This document shows positions 1 through 7,442 of a DNA stretch of 34,010 nucleotides, piece by piece. A program made the position numbers and the translations under genes. Origin of the DNA: an uncultured Candidatus Melainabacteria bacterium. Lineage in GTDB: Bacteria > Cyanobacteriota > Vampirovibrionia > Gastranaerophilales > Gastranaerophilaceae. The stretch covers positions 1 to 34,010 of the forward strand of contig CAKVND010000019.1 in the NCBI GenBank assembly GCA_934777245.1, written 5' to 3'. How positions within the stretch are numbered: the stretch's first letter is position 1; every line of letters begins with the position of its first letter. The notes below the pieces were generated by a model, which worked only from the letters and a program-made list of their open reading frames with translations, was not told the origin of the DNA and ran no database searches.

Positions 1-397
1 GTTTTGTCTTTAACCAATAACCTCTATCTACAACAAAAGAACCGTTACGTGTGTATGACACATTGCCGTTGTCATCTTGAATTTTGAAGAAACCATCGCC
101 TTCAATCGCTACATCATAAGGATTTGAAGTTTTTGTCAAAGCACCTTGTGAAAAATCGTGTGTATATTGCATGCTCTGACTTCCACAACTGATATTTCCT
201 AAATATCTGTTTGAATCATTTCTCAAGATTGAACCTTCTTGAGAATACACTGCAGATTGCATAACATCTTTAAAACGCAAAGAACCTTTTTTATAACCTA
301 CAGTATTTACGTTTGCAAGGTTATTAGCAGTATTATCATTCATATCCATAAGAGCAAGCATACCATTGGCAGCTGATTCAAAACTTCTAACCAGCAT
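1..397 (-). CDS. Flagellar basal-body rod protein, FlgF/FlgG family (N-terminal part, runs off the window)
   Basis: Reading the minus strand from an ATG at 397 gives 132 codons with no stop before the window edge. The N-terminus carries the rod/hook family signature ANNLANVNTVGYKKG at about residues 26-40. Later comes the FlgE/F/G core pattern IEGDGFFKIQ followed by YTRNGSF, near residues 98-121. These proteins build the flagellar rod and leave the cell through the flagellar type III export system, so no signal peptide is expected and none is seen. The start overlaps the stop of the upstream transglycosylase gene by one base (TAATG), with GGAGGT eight bases upstream, so the two are co-translated. 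The N-terminal wording (MLVRSFESAANGM) fits FlgF at least as well as FlgG, and the missing C-terminus prevents a choice. The family call is secure. Confidence 0.9.
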   Translation of the reverse strand, partial: MLVRSFESAANGMLALMDMNDNTANNLANVNTVGYKKGSLRFKDVMQSAVYSQEGSILRNDSNRYLGNISCGSQSMQYTHDFSQGALTKTSNPYDVAIEGDGFFKIQDDNGNVSYTRNGSFVVDRGYWLKTK

Positions 398-963
398 TAG
401 TCTCTACCTCCATTTACCCCCGCTCCTTTCATTTTGTCATAATTGCTAAGAACACTCTTAACATAATTTTGCGTTTCCATATAAGGTGGAATTCCACCGT
501 ACTTCTTAACCGCATTCGGGCCGGCGTTATAAGCTGCTAAAGCTAAAGATTTGTTGTTATCAAATCTGTCCATAAGTCCTTTTAGATACTTTGTTCCGCC
601 CATAATGTTTTGTTCCGCGTCATAAGCATTTGTAACACCCAAACCTTGCGCAGTTCCCGGCATCAATTGCATTAAGCCCATAGCACCGCAACTTGAAGTT
701 GCTTGAGGATTAAACCCTGATTCTTGCTTAACTACAGCTTTTACGAAGTCTGAATCAAGACCGTTTTTTTCTGCGTATTTTTCGATTAAGTCATTGATTT
801 CACTTCTTGATGTGTCTGTCGGGTTAGATTTATGAGCAATAGAAGAGTCGAGGATTTTTTGAAAATCTTCGTCAGGTTTTGCGCCATAAGACATAAGTGA
901 TTGAAACTGATTTTCAATCATATTAATACGTTGTAATGTTACGTCCAAGCTTGTAAGATTCAC
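397..963 (-). CDS. Lytic transglycosylase (SLT domain), probably flagellum-associated
   Basis: This 188-residue protein cleaves peptidoglycan glycan strands, if its family membership holds. Residues about 56-180 form an SLT/goose-lysozyme-like domain. The catalytic Glu is E81 in KQESGFNP, followed by GAMGLMQLMPGTA, AAYNAGPNAV and GIPPYMETQNYV, all expected motifs in the expected order. The first 50 residues are helical and polar, and there is no signal peptide or lipobox. That absence, together with the one-base overlap with a flagellar rod gene, suggests export by the flagellar apparatus, the task that the muramidase part of FlgJ or SltF performs elsewhere. The start is GTG at 963 with AGAGG eight bases upstream. 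The next in-frame Met is at residue 15. The domain call is firm; the flagellar role is inferred from context. Confidence 0.9.
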   Translation of the reverse strand: MNLTSLDVTLQRINMIENQFQSLMSYGAKPDEDFQKILDSSIAHKSNPTDTSRSEINDLIEKYAEKNGLDSDFVKAVVKQESGFNPQATSSCGAMGLMQLMPGTAQGLGVTNAYDAEQNIMGGTKYLKGLMDRFDNNKSLALAAYNAGPNAVKKYGGIPPYMETQNYVKSVLSNYDKMKGAGVNGGRD

Positions 964-1097
964 CTTACTTACCTCTCTCCGCTTATTCTTTTTTACTTAC
1001 CCAAGTCTTTATCTACAATTGCGGGATACTATCTCCCAATAAAAGTGTAATATATTTAATTGGAAGCAACATCAATCAAAGGATTAAAATTAACAAT

Positions 1098-1120
1098 AAA
1101 AAATAGACCATTTGGTCTAT
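1098..1120 (-). terminator. Rho-independent terminator of the unknown gene at 1137-1916
   Basis: On the minus strand, just after the stop codon of the 259-residue gene, ATAGACC pairs with GGTCTAT (plus-strand 1103-1109 and 1114-1120) around a four-base loop. A run of U residues follows (plus-strand A-tract 1098-1102). It separates this gene from the flagellar genes downstream. The rest of 964-1136 holds only AT-rich sequence, presumably the promoter of the transglycosylase/rod operon, but no convincing -35/-10 pair was found. Confidence 0.7.
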
Positions 1121-1136
1121 AAAAATTACTATTTTT

Positions 1137-1916
1137 TTAACTCAAAAGTCCTCTACTGATTCTATCACGGGTTCTTTCAAGCACTTCTTTAAGCTTTTTA
1201 CTTATTATTTCTAATTTTTCTTCATAACTACAAGGACGAGTATCAAATTTCGCAGGGTTATATTGAATATGTTCAACTTTTGCAATTTCTCTATTAATAA
1301 GCGGCTCAGCATTTTTTGCATTTATGTCTGAGATTAATTTATATCTATACAATTGTAAAATATTTATAACACCGGAAGGTGATTTTCCAGCTAAGAAATT
1401 ATCTAATTTTTCAGGTTTTAATTCCTTAGCATCTTTTATATTTTCATCATAAAATTTCATCGTTTCAGCATACCCATGCTTACCATTTAATATATGAACA
1501 ATACGAGCATTCATTTTTGGATTAAATAACCTTGTGAAAAAATGTTGTGTCACTTGTAAAAATAAAGGAGCTTGACTTTGTCCTACAATATTTTTACCTG
1601 TAAGACGATCTTTTGGATAAAGCAATGAATAACCTTTTACAATATCTTTTGGATTTATTGCTACACCAATCGCAACATTTTTTCTCTCAAAATTTGGCGA
1701 TACTTTAATACTAAGTTTTGAGCCAACAGTGTCTAACAAATTTCTTCGAAACTTAGCAGAAGTAATTTGATGAGTACTATCAAAATCGTATTTCAAATTT
1801 TTATAGAACCTCAAATTCATTTCTGTTGCTCGTTGCAAACGTTGTTCTACAGACCCTTTTGTCTTTGCAAAAGGTAATAATGTCGCTACTGTTTTATCTA
1901 ATTTATAATTCATCAT
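1137..1916 (-). CDS. Protein of unknown function, 259 aa
   Basis: I do not recognise this protein. It is basic and soluble-looking, without signal peptide, membrane segment or obvious catalytic motif. Residues about 70-110 look like mixed alpha/beta sequence (LSIKVSPNF, then NVAIGVAINPKDI). The C-terminal 35 residues are strongly helical and charged (SYEEKLEIISKKLKEVLER) and may form a coiled coil. Only one Cys is present, near the C-terminus. Two adjacent ATG codons open the frame (1916 and 1913) and neither has a good Shine-Dalgarno sequence, so the start is uncertain by a codon. It stands alone between its own terminator and a 67-bp AT-rich gap. Codon usage and length make it a real gene. 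Composition resembles the Lys/Asn-rich orphan proteins common in this group of bacteria. Confidence 0.65.
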   Translation of the reverse strand: MMNYKLDKTVATLLPFAKTKGSVEQRLQRATEMNLRFYKNLKYDFDSTHQITSAKFRRNLLDTVGSKLSIKVSPNFERKNVAIGVAINPKDIVKGYSLLYPKDRLTGKNIVGQSQAPLFLQVTQHFFTRLFNPKMNARIVHILNGKHGYAETMKFYDENIKDAKELKPEKLDNFLAGKSPSGVINILQLYRYKLISDINAKNAEPLINREIAKVEHIQYNPAKFDTRPCSYEEKLEIISKKLKEVLERTRDRISRGLLS

Positions 1917-1983
1917 ACTACTTATAAAACCCGTAAAAATATTTTTTGCTAGTAAATTTTTAATTTATTAAAATATATTAATT

Positions 1984-2394
1984 TTATTTTTTCTTTTTAC
2001 AAACTTTCTTATAAACATCCTCAAAACTTTCAATCGGCTCTAATCTGTAACCACAGTTTTCAGCGAGTGTTCCGCCCATTTTAAACAATTCTTCTTGCGG
2101 ATAACGTCTGCAAATTCCGGGGCGTTTTTTGTGAATTTTACATTTATGTGTTTCTTTATCTAAATTCATGCACTCAAAAACTAATCCGGTTTCATCCTTA
2201 TCTACAATTTTTAAATAAGTATAAAACGGATGCAATTTTTGTAATTTATGAAATTCTTCTTCTGTTTTAATTACTTCTTTATGCTTGACATAAATTTTTT
2301 GGCAACAACGTCCGCAAGCATTACAAGCACCAGTCCTATAATACTTTTTCTTCAAAATATGCAAATAAAAAAACTTTTTCAATTTTTTAAACAT
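1984..2394 (-). CDS. YkgJ-family cysteine-cluster protein (putative metal or Fe-S cluster binding)
   Basis: This 136-residue protein has the arrangement of the YkgJ/UPF0153 family. A CxxCxxCC group (C24, C27, C30, C31) is followed by C75, C85, C95 in the family pattern CKIHKKRPGICRRYP, and C114. The eight cysteines are thought to hold a zinc or iron-sulfur centre; the biochemical role of the family is not established. The first 20 residues are very basic and aromatic (KKLKKFFYLHILKKKYYR). They do not form a cleavable signal peptide but could bind membrane or nucleic acid. The ATG overlaps the end of the TPR gene by eight bases, so both are read from one transcript and translation is probably coupled. 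Family assignment is strong; function is open. Confidence 0.85.
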   Translation of the reverse strand: MFKKLKKFFYLHILKKKYYRTGACNACGRCCQKIYVKHKEVIKTEEEFHKLQKLHPFYTYLKIVDKDETGLVFECMNLDKETHKCKIHKKRPGICRRYPQEELFKMGGTLAENCGYRLEPIESFEDVYKKVCKKKK

Positions 2395-3568
2395 TTACGA
2401 CTCTTGATTTTGCCAATCTATATTCCACAGAATTTTCATTTGACAAGAGCATTGCTTTTGAAAAATACTTATTAGAAGTTATAAAATCACCTTCTTTATA
2501 TAAAGCTTCACCCTTTTCCAAACAGGTTTTTATAATTCGTTGTTCAGGATTAATAAACAATTTCAAACGTTCAATTTTATCACCGATTTCTTCCTGTAAA
2601 TCATCTTTCAAAATAACGCAATTTTCGTATTCTAAAAGTGCCATGTGATAATTATTATCCGCATAATAATTATCTGCCCATTGTTTATGCCCCAAATAAC
2701 TTGAATCATCAAATGTTGAATTCAAATCTTTAACAGTCTGTAAAATCCTCAAATATTCAGACTGATTATGAATAACCAGCGGAAGTAATCTGCGCATAGT
2801 ACAATATGCCGCAGTATAATCGCCCAAATTAATATAAACAGACGCTAATTTTTGTAATACATCAAGAGATTTATTATCAAGACAAAGTGCTTGTTTTAAA
2901 TAAATCATTGCATGCATATTATCATTTTCTTCTAAATAAACTTTACCTAACAAATAATTTATATCAAAACTTACCGGCATATTTTTTACCGCAAAAGTTA
3001 AAAATTCTATTGCTTCATTGTTTTTTCGAACAGAAATCGCGCGTTGAGCCTTCTGAGTGAATTCTTTTCCTATTTCGTTACAACGATTTATGCTGTTTTT
3101 GATTGTTGAATATGATTGTCCTTTTTCCTTTGCATACTTCAAATATTTTTCATAATAAAAAACAGATTGAAATTTCATATTCTTAGAAAAATAAGAAGTT
3201 GCAAGATTTAAACAAACAGCTTCGTCGTCAGGTTTATAAGCGTACGCTGAAACCCAATTCTCGATAGCATTTCTCAAATCTTCTTTTTTATAAAAAATAT
3301 TGCCTAAATATAAATAAGAAGGATTTTTAAAACTTTCAAGTCCGATTGATTTCTTAAAATATTCTTCTGCCGGCAACATGTCGTTAAGTTTATAATAACA
3401 GCGTCCGATTTCATAATATAATTTATAAGAAATACTTGCATTCAGCATATCAAGATAAAGTCTTAATGCAGATGCATAATCACCTTTTCTATAATGGGAT
3501 TTTGCCGCCTCAAGTCTTTTATTTTCTAAATCCGAATTATCTACGATATAATAATCAGACGATACCAT
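2387..3568 (-). CDS. Tetratricopeptide-repeat protein, 393 aa
   Basis: The protein is almost entirely helical and contains repeated TPR-like pairs. Clear units lie at about residues 19-130 (AKSHYRKGDYASALRLYLD, YYEIGRCYYKLNDMLPAEEY, YLYLGNIFYKKEDLRNAIEN and one more). Further units lie at about 185-260 (LLGKVYLEENDNMHAMIYL, LASVYINLGDYTAAYCTM) and near the C-terminus (GEALYKEGDFITSNKYFSKA). TPR arrays are protein-interaction scaffolds. There is no signal peptide or transmembrane segment, so it should act in the cytoplasm. It sits 18 bp after the small FlgM-like gene and overlaps the YkgJ-family gene, forming a three-gene unit. No partner can be named from sequence. No clear Shine-Dalgarno precedes the ATG; translation may depend on coupling to the gene upstream. 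Confidence 0.85.
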   Translation of the reverse strand: MVSSDYYIVDNSDLENKRLEAAKSHYRKGDYASALRLYLDMLNASISYKLYYEIGRCYYKLNDMLPAEEYFKKSIGLESFKNPSYLYLGNIFYKKEDLRNAIENWVSAYAYKPDDEAVCLNLATSYFSKNMKFQSVFYYEKYLKYAKEKGQSYSTIKNSINRCNEIGKEFTQKAQRAISVRKNNEAIEFLTFAVKNMPVSFDINYLLGKVYLEENDNMHAMIYLKQALCLDNKSLDVLQKLASVYINLGDYTAAYCTMRRLLPLVIHNQSEYLRILQTVKDLNSTFDDSSYLGHKQWADNYYADNNYHMALLEYENCVILKDDLQEEIGDKIERLKLFINPEQRIIKTCLEKGEALYKEGDFITSNKYFSKAMLLSNENSVEYRLAKSRVVNV

Positions 3569-3586
3569 AGCTGTATTCTATCACAT

Positions 3587-3976
3587 TTACAGCTCTAAAT
3601 CATCTAATAATTTAGAATTCGTTACAAGTTCCTTTATTACATCATCTTCAAACACATCCACAACGCCATTTTTGAATAATTCTTGCATTTTTTCCAAGTG
3701 TGAAGTGTCATCTTTGTCGCTGGTTGCAATTTTCGTAAATTTATTTATATCCAAATCTCTCTGAAAAAGCTGCATTGCATTTGAAGATATTTCAGTTTTA
3801 TCAACATAAGGATTTGAACTGTATCCTGCTTTTTGAAGATTTGCACGAATTGAGGCAAGACTAATTACATTGCTCGCATTGTTTAATTGAGAGTTATAAA
3901 ATAATCCGTTATTATTATCATTAATATTGTTGAACATAAGACCCCAATCTCCCCAATTATTTTCTAACATTATCAT
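3587..3976 (-). CDS. Small protein resembling the anti-sigma-28 factor FlgM
   Basis: The N-terminal 40 residues are Asn-rich and low in complexity. From residue about 55 the sequence follows the order seen in FlgM: a KTEISSNAMQLFQRDL block comparable to the FlgM DxVEIS..A segment, a variable linker, then LEKMQELFKNGVVDVFEDDVI, comparable to the FlgM helix pattern kV..Lk..I.nG.Y.vd...IA..L. FlgM binds sigma-28 and is exported when the hook is complete, so a flexible N-terminus fits. A sigma-28-like promoter lies directly upstream and flagellar rod genes lie about 2.6 kb away. A sigma factor of the FliA/SigB type is in the window at 18181-18825. The resemblance is weak and by eye; an unrelated small protein remains possible. 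Start at the first of two Met codons (3976 or 3970); neither has a strong ribosome binding site. Confidence 0.45.
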   Translation of the reverse strand: MIMLENNWGDWGLMFNNINDNNNGLFYNSQLNNASNVISLASIRANLQKAGYSSNPYVDKTEISSNAMQLFQRDLDINKFTKIATSDKDDTSHLEKMQELFKNGVVDVFEDDVIKELVTNSKLLDDLEL

Positions 3977-3993
3977 ACATTTTTTTTAATTTG

Positions 3994-4019
3994 TTATCAA
4001 CCATTTAGATGAAATTTTA
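3994..4019 (-). promoter_or_regulatory. Candidate sigma-28 (FliA/SigD-type) promoter of the FlgM-like gene
   Basis: Reading the minus strand, TAAA (4019-4016) is followed after 14 bases by GTTGATAA (4001-3994). The SigD/FliA consensus is TAAA, 14-16 bases, GCCGATAA/T, so the -10 part matches at six of eight positions. It ends 17 bases before the ATG, leaving a leader of roughly ten bases. In AT-rich DNA such a match can arise by chance; the position and the nature of the gene raise its credibility. Confidence 0.4.
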
Positions 4020-4143
4020 TTGCTACTCATGCTAAAGGATATTTTAAGAAACTTTTTATTTTTTAAGGTTGACACCTCACCCTAACCTTGTCTTGTAAGG
4101 CACTGCTGTCCATGAGAATTTTAATAAAACAAAAATAAATGTT

Positions 4144-4303
4144 AAAAAGCTGGACTCTTCGGTTTACAATACACTTCCAAGCTTGTAGACATTACTACTA
4201 GCAAAGAAGTGAAGTGTAAAATCGAACCTCAGAATGACGCCATGCTGATAGCCTCACGCCAAGTCATCCTGAACGCGATTAGCACCGAGAAATCCAGCCT
4301 TTT
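4144..4303. repeat. Long imperfect palindromic intergenic element
   Basis: The ends are inverted copies: AAAAAGCTGGACTCTTCGGT at 4144-4163 and, on the other strand, AAAGGCTGGATTTCTCGGT at 4303-4285, with a few mismatches. Inside, CCTCAGAATGAC (4228-4239) faces GTCATCCTGAAC (4263-4274). The GC-richer composition and the CAGAATGAC/GTCAT core differ from the AT-rich flanks. The architecture repeats at 28057-28158, so this looks like a mobile palindromic (MITE- or REP-like) sequence. The open reading frame that runs through it to 4209 is an accident. The remaining 3977-4143 holds the FlgM-like promoter and otherwise AT-rich sequence with no gene. Confidence 0.6.
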
Positions 4304-4382
4304 AAAAACTTTTTTCATTTTATCAAAACTATCCCATTCAATTTCACTAGCAAAAAATATCTTTACGTGCTTTAAACAAAGT

Positions 4383-6206
4383 ATGAGAATTTCTCCATTA
4401 CAAAACATTAATTCAATTAATAATAAAACAAATTCAAAAAACATAAATAAAACAAATTCTTCTAATCCAAACTTTCAAGGTTTTTTGGATTTATTTAAGC
4501 GCGACAAAAATCTGATTTCTGCAAACAGCGCAAGAGAAATCATATCAAATGCGGGATATGACAGAGAAACATTAAAAGATTATATTTTAACAATATCAAC
4601 TAAACATAATTTTACAGGTATAAAATATTACAAAGATACAATCACAACAACAATAAATCTAATTTCTTCCGGCATAAATATTTTAGAAATTTTGTCCATA
4701 CCTAAAATATTTATGCGTGATGTTTTCTTTGAATTTTCAAACAAAATGGAAAAAATTATTGCAATGGGTTATCCTAGAGGATATTTGAATGATGTAATCA
4801 AAAATAAATTTAGCTTAGATGAAGCAACGAAAATTTTAGATTTACGAAATGAAGCAATAAAACATCGGGAAGAATTATCTTATCCTTACTGTAAATTTAA
4901 CGACAATGAATTGACTACTTTGATTATGGATAAGCCTAAAAACACATTAAATATGCTAAAAGTATTGGGGCGCAAAGCTTTCATCCAAAGTTTTCAGGAT
5001 AAACACGATAATGTTTGGCATTATCTTATTGAAATCGGAAACTTAGAAAATAATTTTAGTGAATATCAAAATATGTTAAAACTTACAAATCCGACAGAAT
5101 CAGATGAATATTTACAAAATAAGGCAAAAATTAAAGAATTAAAACAAAAATTTACGGACAAAGACAACAAAGAATTAATCAAACAAATCAATGATTTAAC
5201 AACAAAAAATCGCAAAATGGTCGCTAATTCAATAAAAGATTATCGCGATAAACTAATTCTGACACAAGCAATTGCTATGTTAAGTGAAGAAAATTACAGC
5301 CAAGAAACTATTGATAGAATAGTTAAAACTCTTTTAAAAAGTTATGCAGAACCAAACAGAAAAAATATAGCCAAAAGACAAGAAATTTTTAACAATATAG
5401 TAACTCGAGATTCTAATGGCAAACATTGTTCACAGTTAGATTTCAAAAATAATAAACATTTAAACAATCTGATTAGCTCTGATTACGCCTTTTGGGAGAA
5501 CTACATGAACTTACTTTCTTTGTTAAAACAAAACAGAAATAAACCAATAGAAAAAATCTTTAACAATTTAAAACCAAACAAAGAAACTAAAAGACAATTT
5601 GAAGCACTTGGCATCAATTATAACAACTGGGTAAAATTTAATCCTAAATCATTTGTTGAAAAAGAAATAATATTGAAAGACGGCAAAAAAGCAAAAATCA
5701 AAGTTCAAAAAGCCGATATGAATGATATAAAACACTCTTTGTTTTTAGGGAATTACGCTTCTTGCTGTACCGCAGTCGGTTCTGGTGCAAATCAAGCAAG
5801 CGCTCCAAATTATGTAATAAATAAAATGATATCTTGCATAGAAGTTAAACTCGGTAAAGAAGATATTGGAAACACAATGTGTTATATCGCAGAAATTGAC
5901 AAAAAACCTGCATTAATAATCGATAATATTGAACTAAAAACCCCATACAGAGAAAATGATGAAATCAGAGATGCAATCATTGAATACGCCAAAATAATGG
6001 TTGGTGAAATCGGAAATAAAGATATGCCAATTTATGCATCAACTAATAAACATGCCATAAATATGAATCAATTTTTAGAAGAGAAAAAAGAATTTAAAAT
6101 TGCAGGTTCAAACGGAGAACAAGAAACCTATTTTGATTTTGACGTAAATTTTCATTACATAAATGGAAAAAAAATTTTCAAAAATTATCTTTATAGATTA
6201 AATTAA
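4383..6206 (+). CDS. Large NFQG-motif protein with a C-terminal Cys-Cys/DNIE domain; function unknown
   Basis: From the ATG at 4383 the protein has 607 residues. The frame stays open back to 4209, but those 58 codons come from the palindromic repeat, and the style of the rest (MRISPLQNIN) fits a true start here. No Shine-Dalgarno is obvious. Near the N-terminus NPNFQGF (N30-F34) matches the motif of the protein at 31347. A long helical Lys/Asn-rich region follows, with a coiled-coil-like stretch at roughly residues 225-300. The last 160 residues are a more compact domain: LGNYASCCTAVGSG, then IEVKLGK, NTMCYIAEIDKKPALIIDNIEL and IYASTNKHAINMNQF. The Cys-Cys followed by a DNIE element recalls acetyltransferase-like or papain-like folds, but I cannot name the family. 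No signal peptide is present. Confidence 0.7.
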   Translation: MRISPLQNINSINNKTNSKNINKTNSSNPNFQGFLDLFKRDKNLISANSAREIISNAGYDRETLKDYILTISTKHNFTGIKYYKDTITTTINLISSGINILEILSIPKIFMRDVFFEFSNKMEKIIAMGYPRGYLNDVIKNKFSLDEATKILDLRNEAIKHREELSYPYCKFNDNELTTLIMDKPKNTLNMLKVLGRKAFIQSFQDKHDNVWHYLIEIGNLENNFSEYQNMLKLTNPTESDEYLQNKAKIKELKQKFTDKDNKELIKQINDLTTKNRKMVANSIKDYRDKLILTQAIAMLSEENYSQETIDRIVKTLLKSYAEPNRKNIAKRQEIFNNIVTRDSNGKHCSQLDFKNNKHLNNLISSDYAFWENYMNLLSLLKQNRNKPIEKIFNNLKPNKETKRQFEALGINYNNWVKFNPKSFVEKEIILKDGKKAKIKVQKADMNDIKHSLFLGNYASCCTAVGSGANQASAPNYVINKMISCIEVKLGKEDIGNTMCYIAEIDKKPALIIDNIELKTPYRENDEIRDAIIEYAKIMVGEIGNKDMPIYASTNKHAINMNQFLEEKKEFKIAGSNGEQETYFDFDVNFHYINGKKIFKNYLYRLN

Positions 6207-6226
6207 ATTTTATCTGGAAATTATAG

Positions 6227-6340
6227 TATATAAATTTCGCGCTAGAAGTTCATTGTGAACTGTATACAAAGAAAATATTAAAAGGACTTTCTCCGGAAGA
6301 AGAAAAACTATTTAACTACTTAGGCGGAGCTTTGAAATAG
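6227..6340 (+). pseudogene. Remnant of a C-terminal coding fragment (MarR-regulator-like ending)
   Basis: Between the NFQG-protein gene and thrB, a stop-free frame of 37 codons reads ...CELYTKKILKGLSPEEEKLF, then NYLGGALK and a TAG stop at 6338-6340. The ending ILKGLSPEEEKLFNYL resembles the last helix of MarR-type regulators (leucine-rich, GLS.EE..LF). There is no start codon, ribosome binding site or upstream domain, so at best it is a decayed gene end. The rest of this 193-bp gap holds the thrB promoter. Confidence 0.25.
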
Positions 6341-6342
6341 AG

Positions 6343-6371
6343 TTTTATTTTATTTGTCTTTATTGTATAAT
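6343..6371 (+). promoter_or_regulatory. Candidate sigma-70 promoter of thrB
   Basis: A perfect TATAAT -10 hexamer lies at 6366-6371 in the context TTATTGTATAAT, the same twelve-base context found before plsY. The -35 at 6343-6348 (TTTTAT) is poor. The predicted start lies about 20 bases before the thrB Shine-Dalgarno AGGAGA. Confidence 0.45.
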
Positions 6372-6399
6372 CACCGTATACTTTTATTAGGAGAATAGC

Positions 6400-7341
6400 A
6401 TGAAAGTAAGCGTAAAAGTTCCGGCAACTTCAGCAAACATAGGCCCTGGATTTGATTGTTTAGGGTTGGCGTTACCGATATATAATACAGTAACTATTGA
6501 AGAAACTGTGCTTCCCGGAACAGGTATAGAAATTAACATGATGGCAGAGGGCGAAGAAAGTCTTAATGAAATGATTTTCGACGATATTCCTCGTGATGAA
6601 AATAATATTGTTTATAAAGCGGTTGAAATGCTTTACAATTCAATCGGTCAAGAACCTTCTGAATTAAGGATTAATATTCAGTCTCAAATCCCTATTACAC
6701 GAGGTTTGGGAAGTTCTGCAGCTGTAATTGTCGGCGGTTTAATCGCAGCGAATAAATTATTAGGTTGTCCGGCTGATGAAACAGCTCTATTGTCAATTGC
6801 AACAGAAGTTGAAGGACATCCGGACAACGTTGCACCTGCAATCTTAGGCGGTTTTGTGTTAGCTTCTCAAGAAGATGATGGTTCAATTACCTATAGAAAG
6901 CTCAACTGGCCTTCTGAATGGGATATTACAGTTTGTGTACCGGATTTTGAACTTTCTACAAATATCGCTCGTTCTGTATTGCCGGAAAGTGTTCCAATGC
7001 AAGATGCAGTTTATAATGCAAAGCATTTGGCAATGTTAATTGAAGCTGTTAATACAAAAGATGAAAAACTTATGAAAGTTGCGCTTCACGACAAATTGCA
7101 TCAACCGTACAGAGAAAAATTAGTTCCCGGCATGAAAGAAATCATGGAAGCATTTAAGCACGAAGACGGAGTGCTAGGCTGTGTTCTTTCCGGTGCCGGC
7201 CCGACAATTTTAATAATTTCTCATAAGTATGATTTAGATAAAATTAAATCAACTGTAAAAGAGATTTGGGAGCCACAAAGTATTAAAGTTGATATTAGAA
7301 CATTAAAAGTTGAACCAAACGGTGCAGAGATATTAGAATAA
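6400..7341 (+). CDS. thrB: Homoserine kinase
   Basis: ThrB phosphorylates homoserine with ATP to O-phosphohomoserine, the step before threonine synthase in threonine synthesis, in the cytoplasm. The protein has 313 residues, the normal length. It shows the GHMP-kinase order: KVSVKVPATSANIGPGFDCLGLAL at the N-terminus, the ATP-binding PITRGLGSSAAVIVGG near residues 98-113, EGHPDNVAPAILGG, and the C-terminal GHMP motif GCVLSGAGPTILI near residues 265-277. AGGAGA six bases before the ATG fixes the start. The gene has its own promoter and terminator and so is a single-gene unit; thrC and hom are not in the window. Among GHMP kinases the DNVAP and SANIGPGFD wording is specific for homoserine kinase. 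Confidence 0.96.
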   Translation: MKVSVKVPATSANIGPGFDCLGLALPIYNTVTIEETVLPGTGIEINMMAEGEESLNEMIFDDIPRDENNIVYKAVEMLYNSIGQEPSELRINIQSQIPITRGLGSSAAVIVGGLIAANKLLGCPADETALLSIATEVEGHPDNVAPAILGGFVLASQEDDGSITYRKLNWPSEWDITVCVPDFELSTNIARSVLPESVPMQDAVYNAKHLAMLIEAVNTKDEKLMKVALHDKLHQPYREKLVPGMKEIMEAFKHEDGVLGCVLSGAGPTILIISHKYDLDKIKSTVKEIWEPQSIKVDIRTLKVEPNGAEILE

Positions 7342-7353
7342 ATTAAAAATTAT

Positions 7354-7380
7354 GGGTACAAGATTTGTACCCAAATTTTT
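7354..7380 (+). terminator. Rho-independent terminator of thrB
   Basis: GGGTACA (7354-7360) pairs with TGTACCC (7366-7372) around a five-base loop, followed by AAATTTTTTTA. It lies 12 bases after the thrB stop. It also shows that the long open frame before hicA, which starts inside this hairpin, is not the real hicA start. Confidence 0.75.
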
Positions 7381-7386
7381 TATATC

Positions 7387-7436
7387 CTCAATTTGTCAAG
7401 ATATATCTTGACAAATTGAGAGTGATGCTAAATAAT
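7387..7436 (+). promoter_or_regulatory. hicAB operator/promoter: perfect 34-bp palindrome containing the -35 box
   Basis: CTCAATTTGTCAAGATA (7387-7403) is followed without a gap by its exact reverse complement (7404-7420). The right arm contains a consensus TTGACA (7408-7413); 17 bases further is AATAAT (7431-7436), a five-of-six -10 box. HicB-type antitoxins with a ribbon-helix-helix domain bind palindromes in their own promoter, so this is very likely the autoregulatory operator, placed to block RNA polymerase at the -35. Transcription should begin at about 7443, the hicA start itself. Confidence 0.7.
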
Positions 7437-7442
7437 ATTATT

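Noticed and set aside
4209..4382. N-terminal extension of the NFQG-motif protein by 58 residues
   Set aside because: These codons lie in the palindromic repeat and read through both arms; the composition differs from the rest of the protein and the NFQG motif sits at a normal N-terminal distance only from the ATG at 4383.
7365..7442. Longer HicA starting at 7365
   Set aside because: The start would lie inside the thrB terminator hairpin and the extra residues would be encoded by the operator palindrome; HicA proteins begin near MASVDKII and are about 80 residues long.
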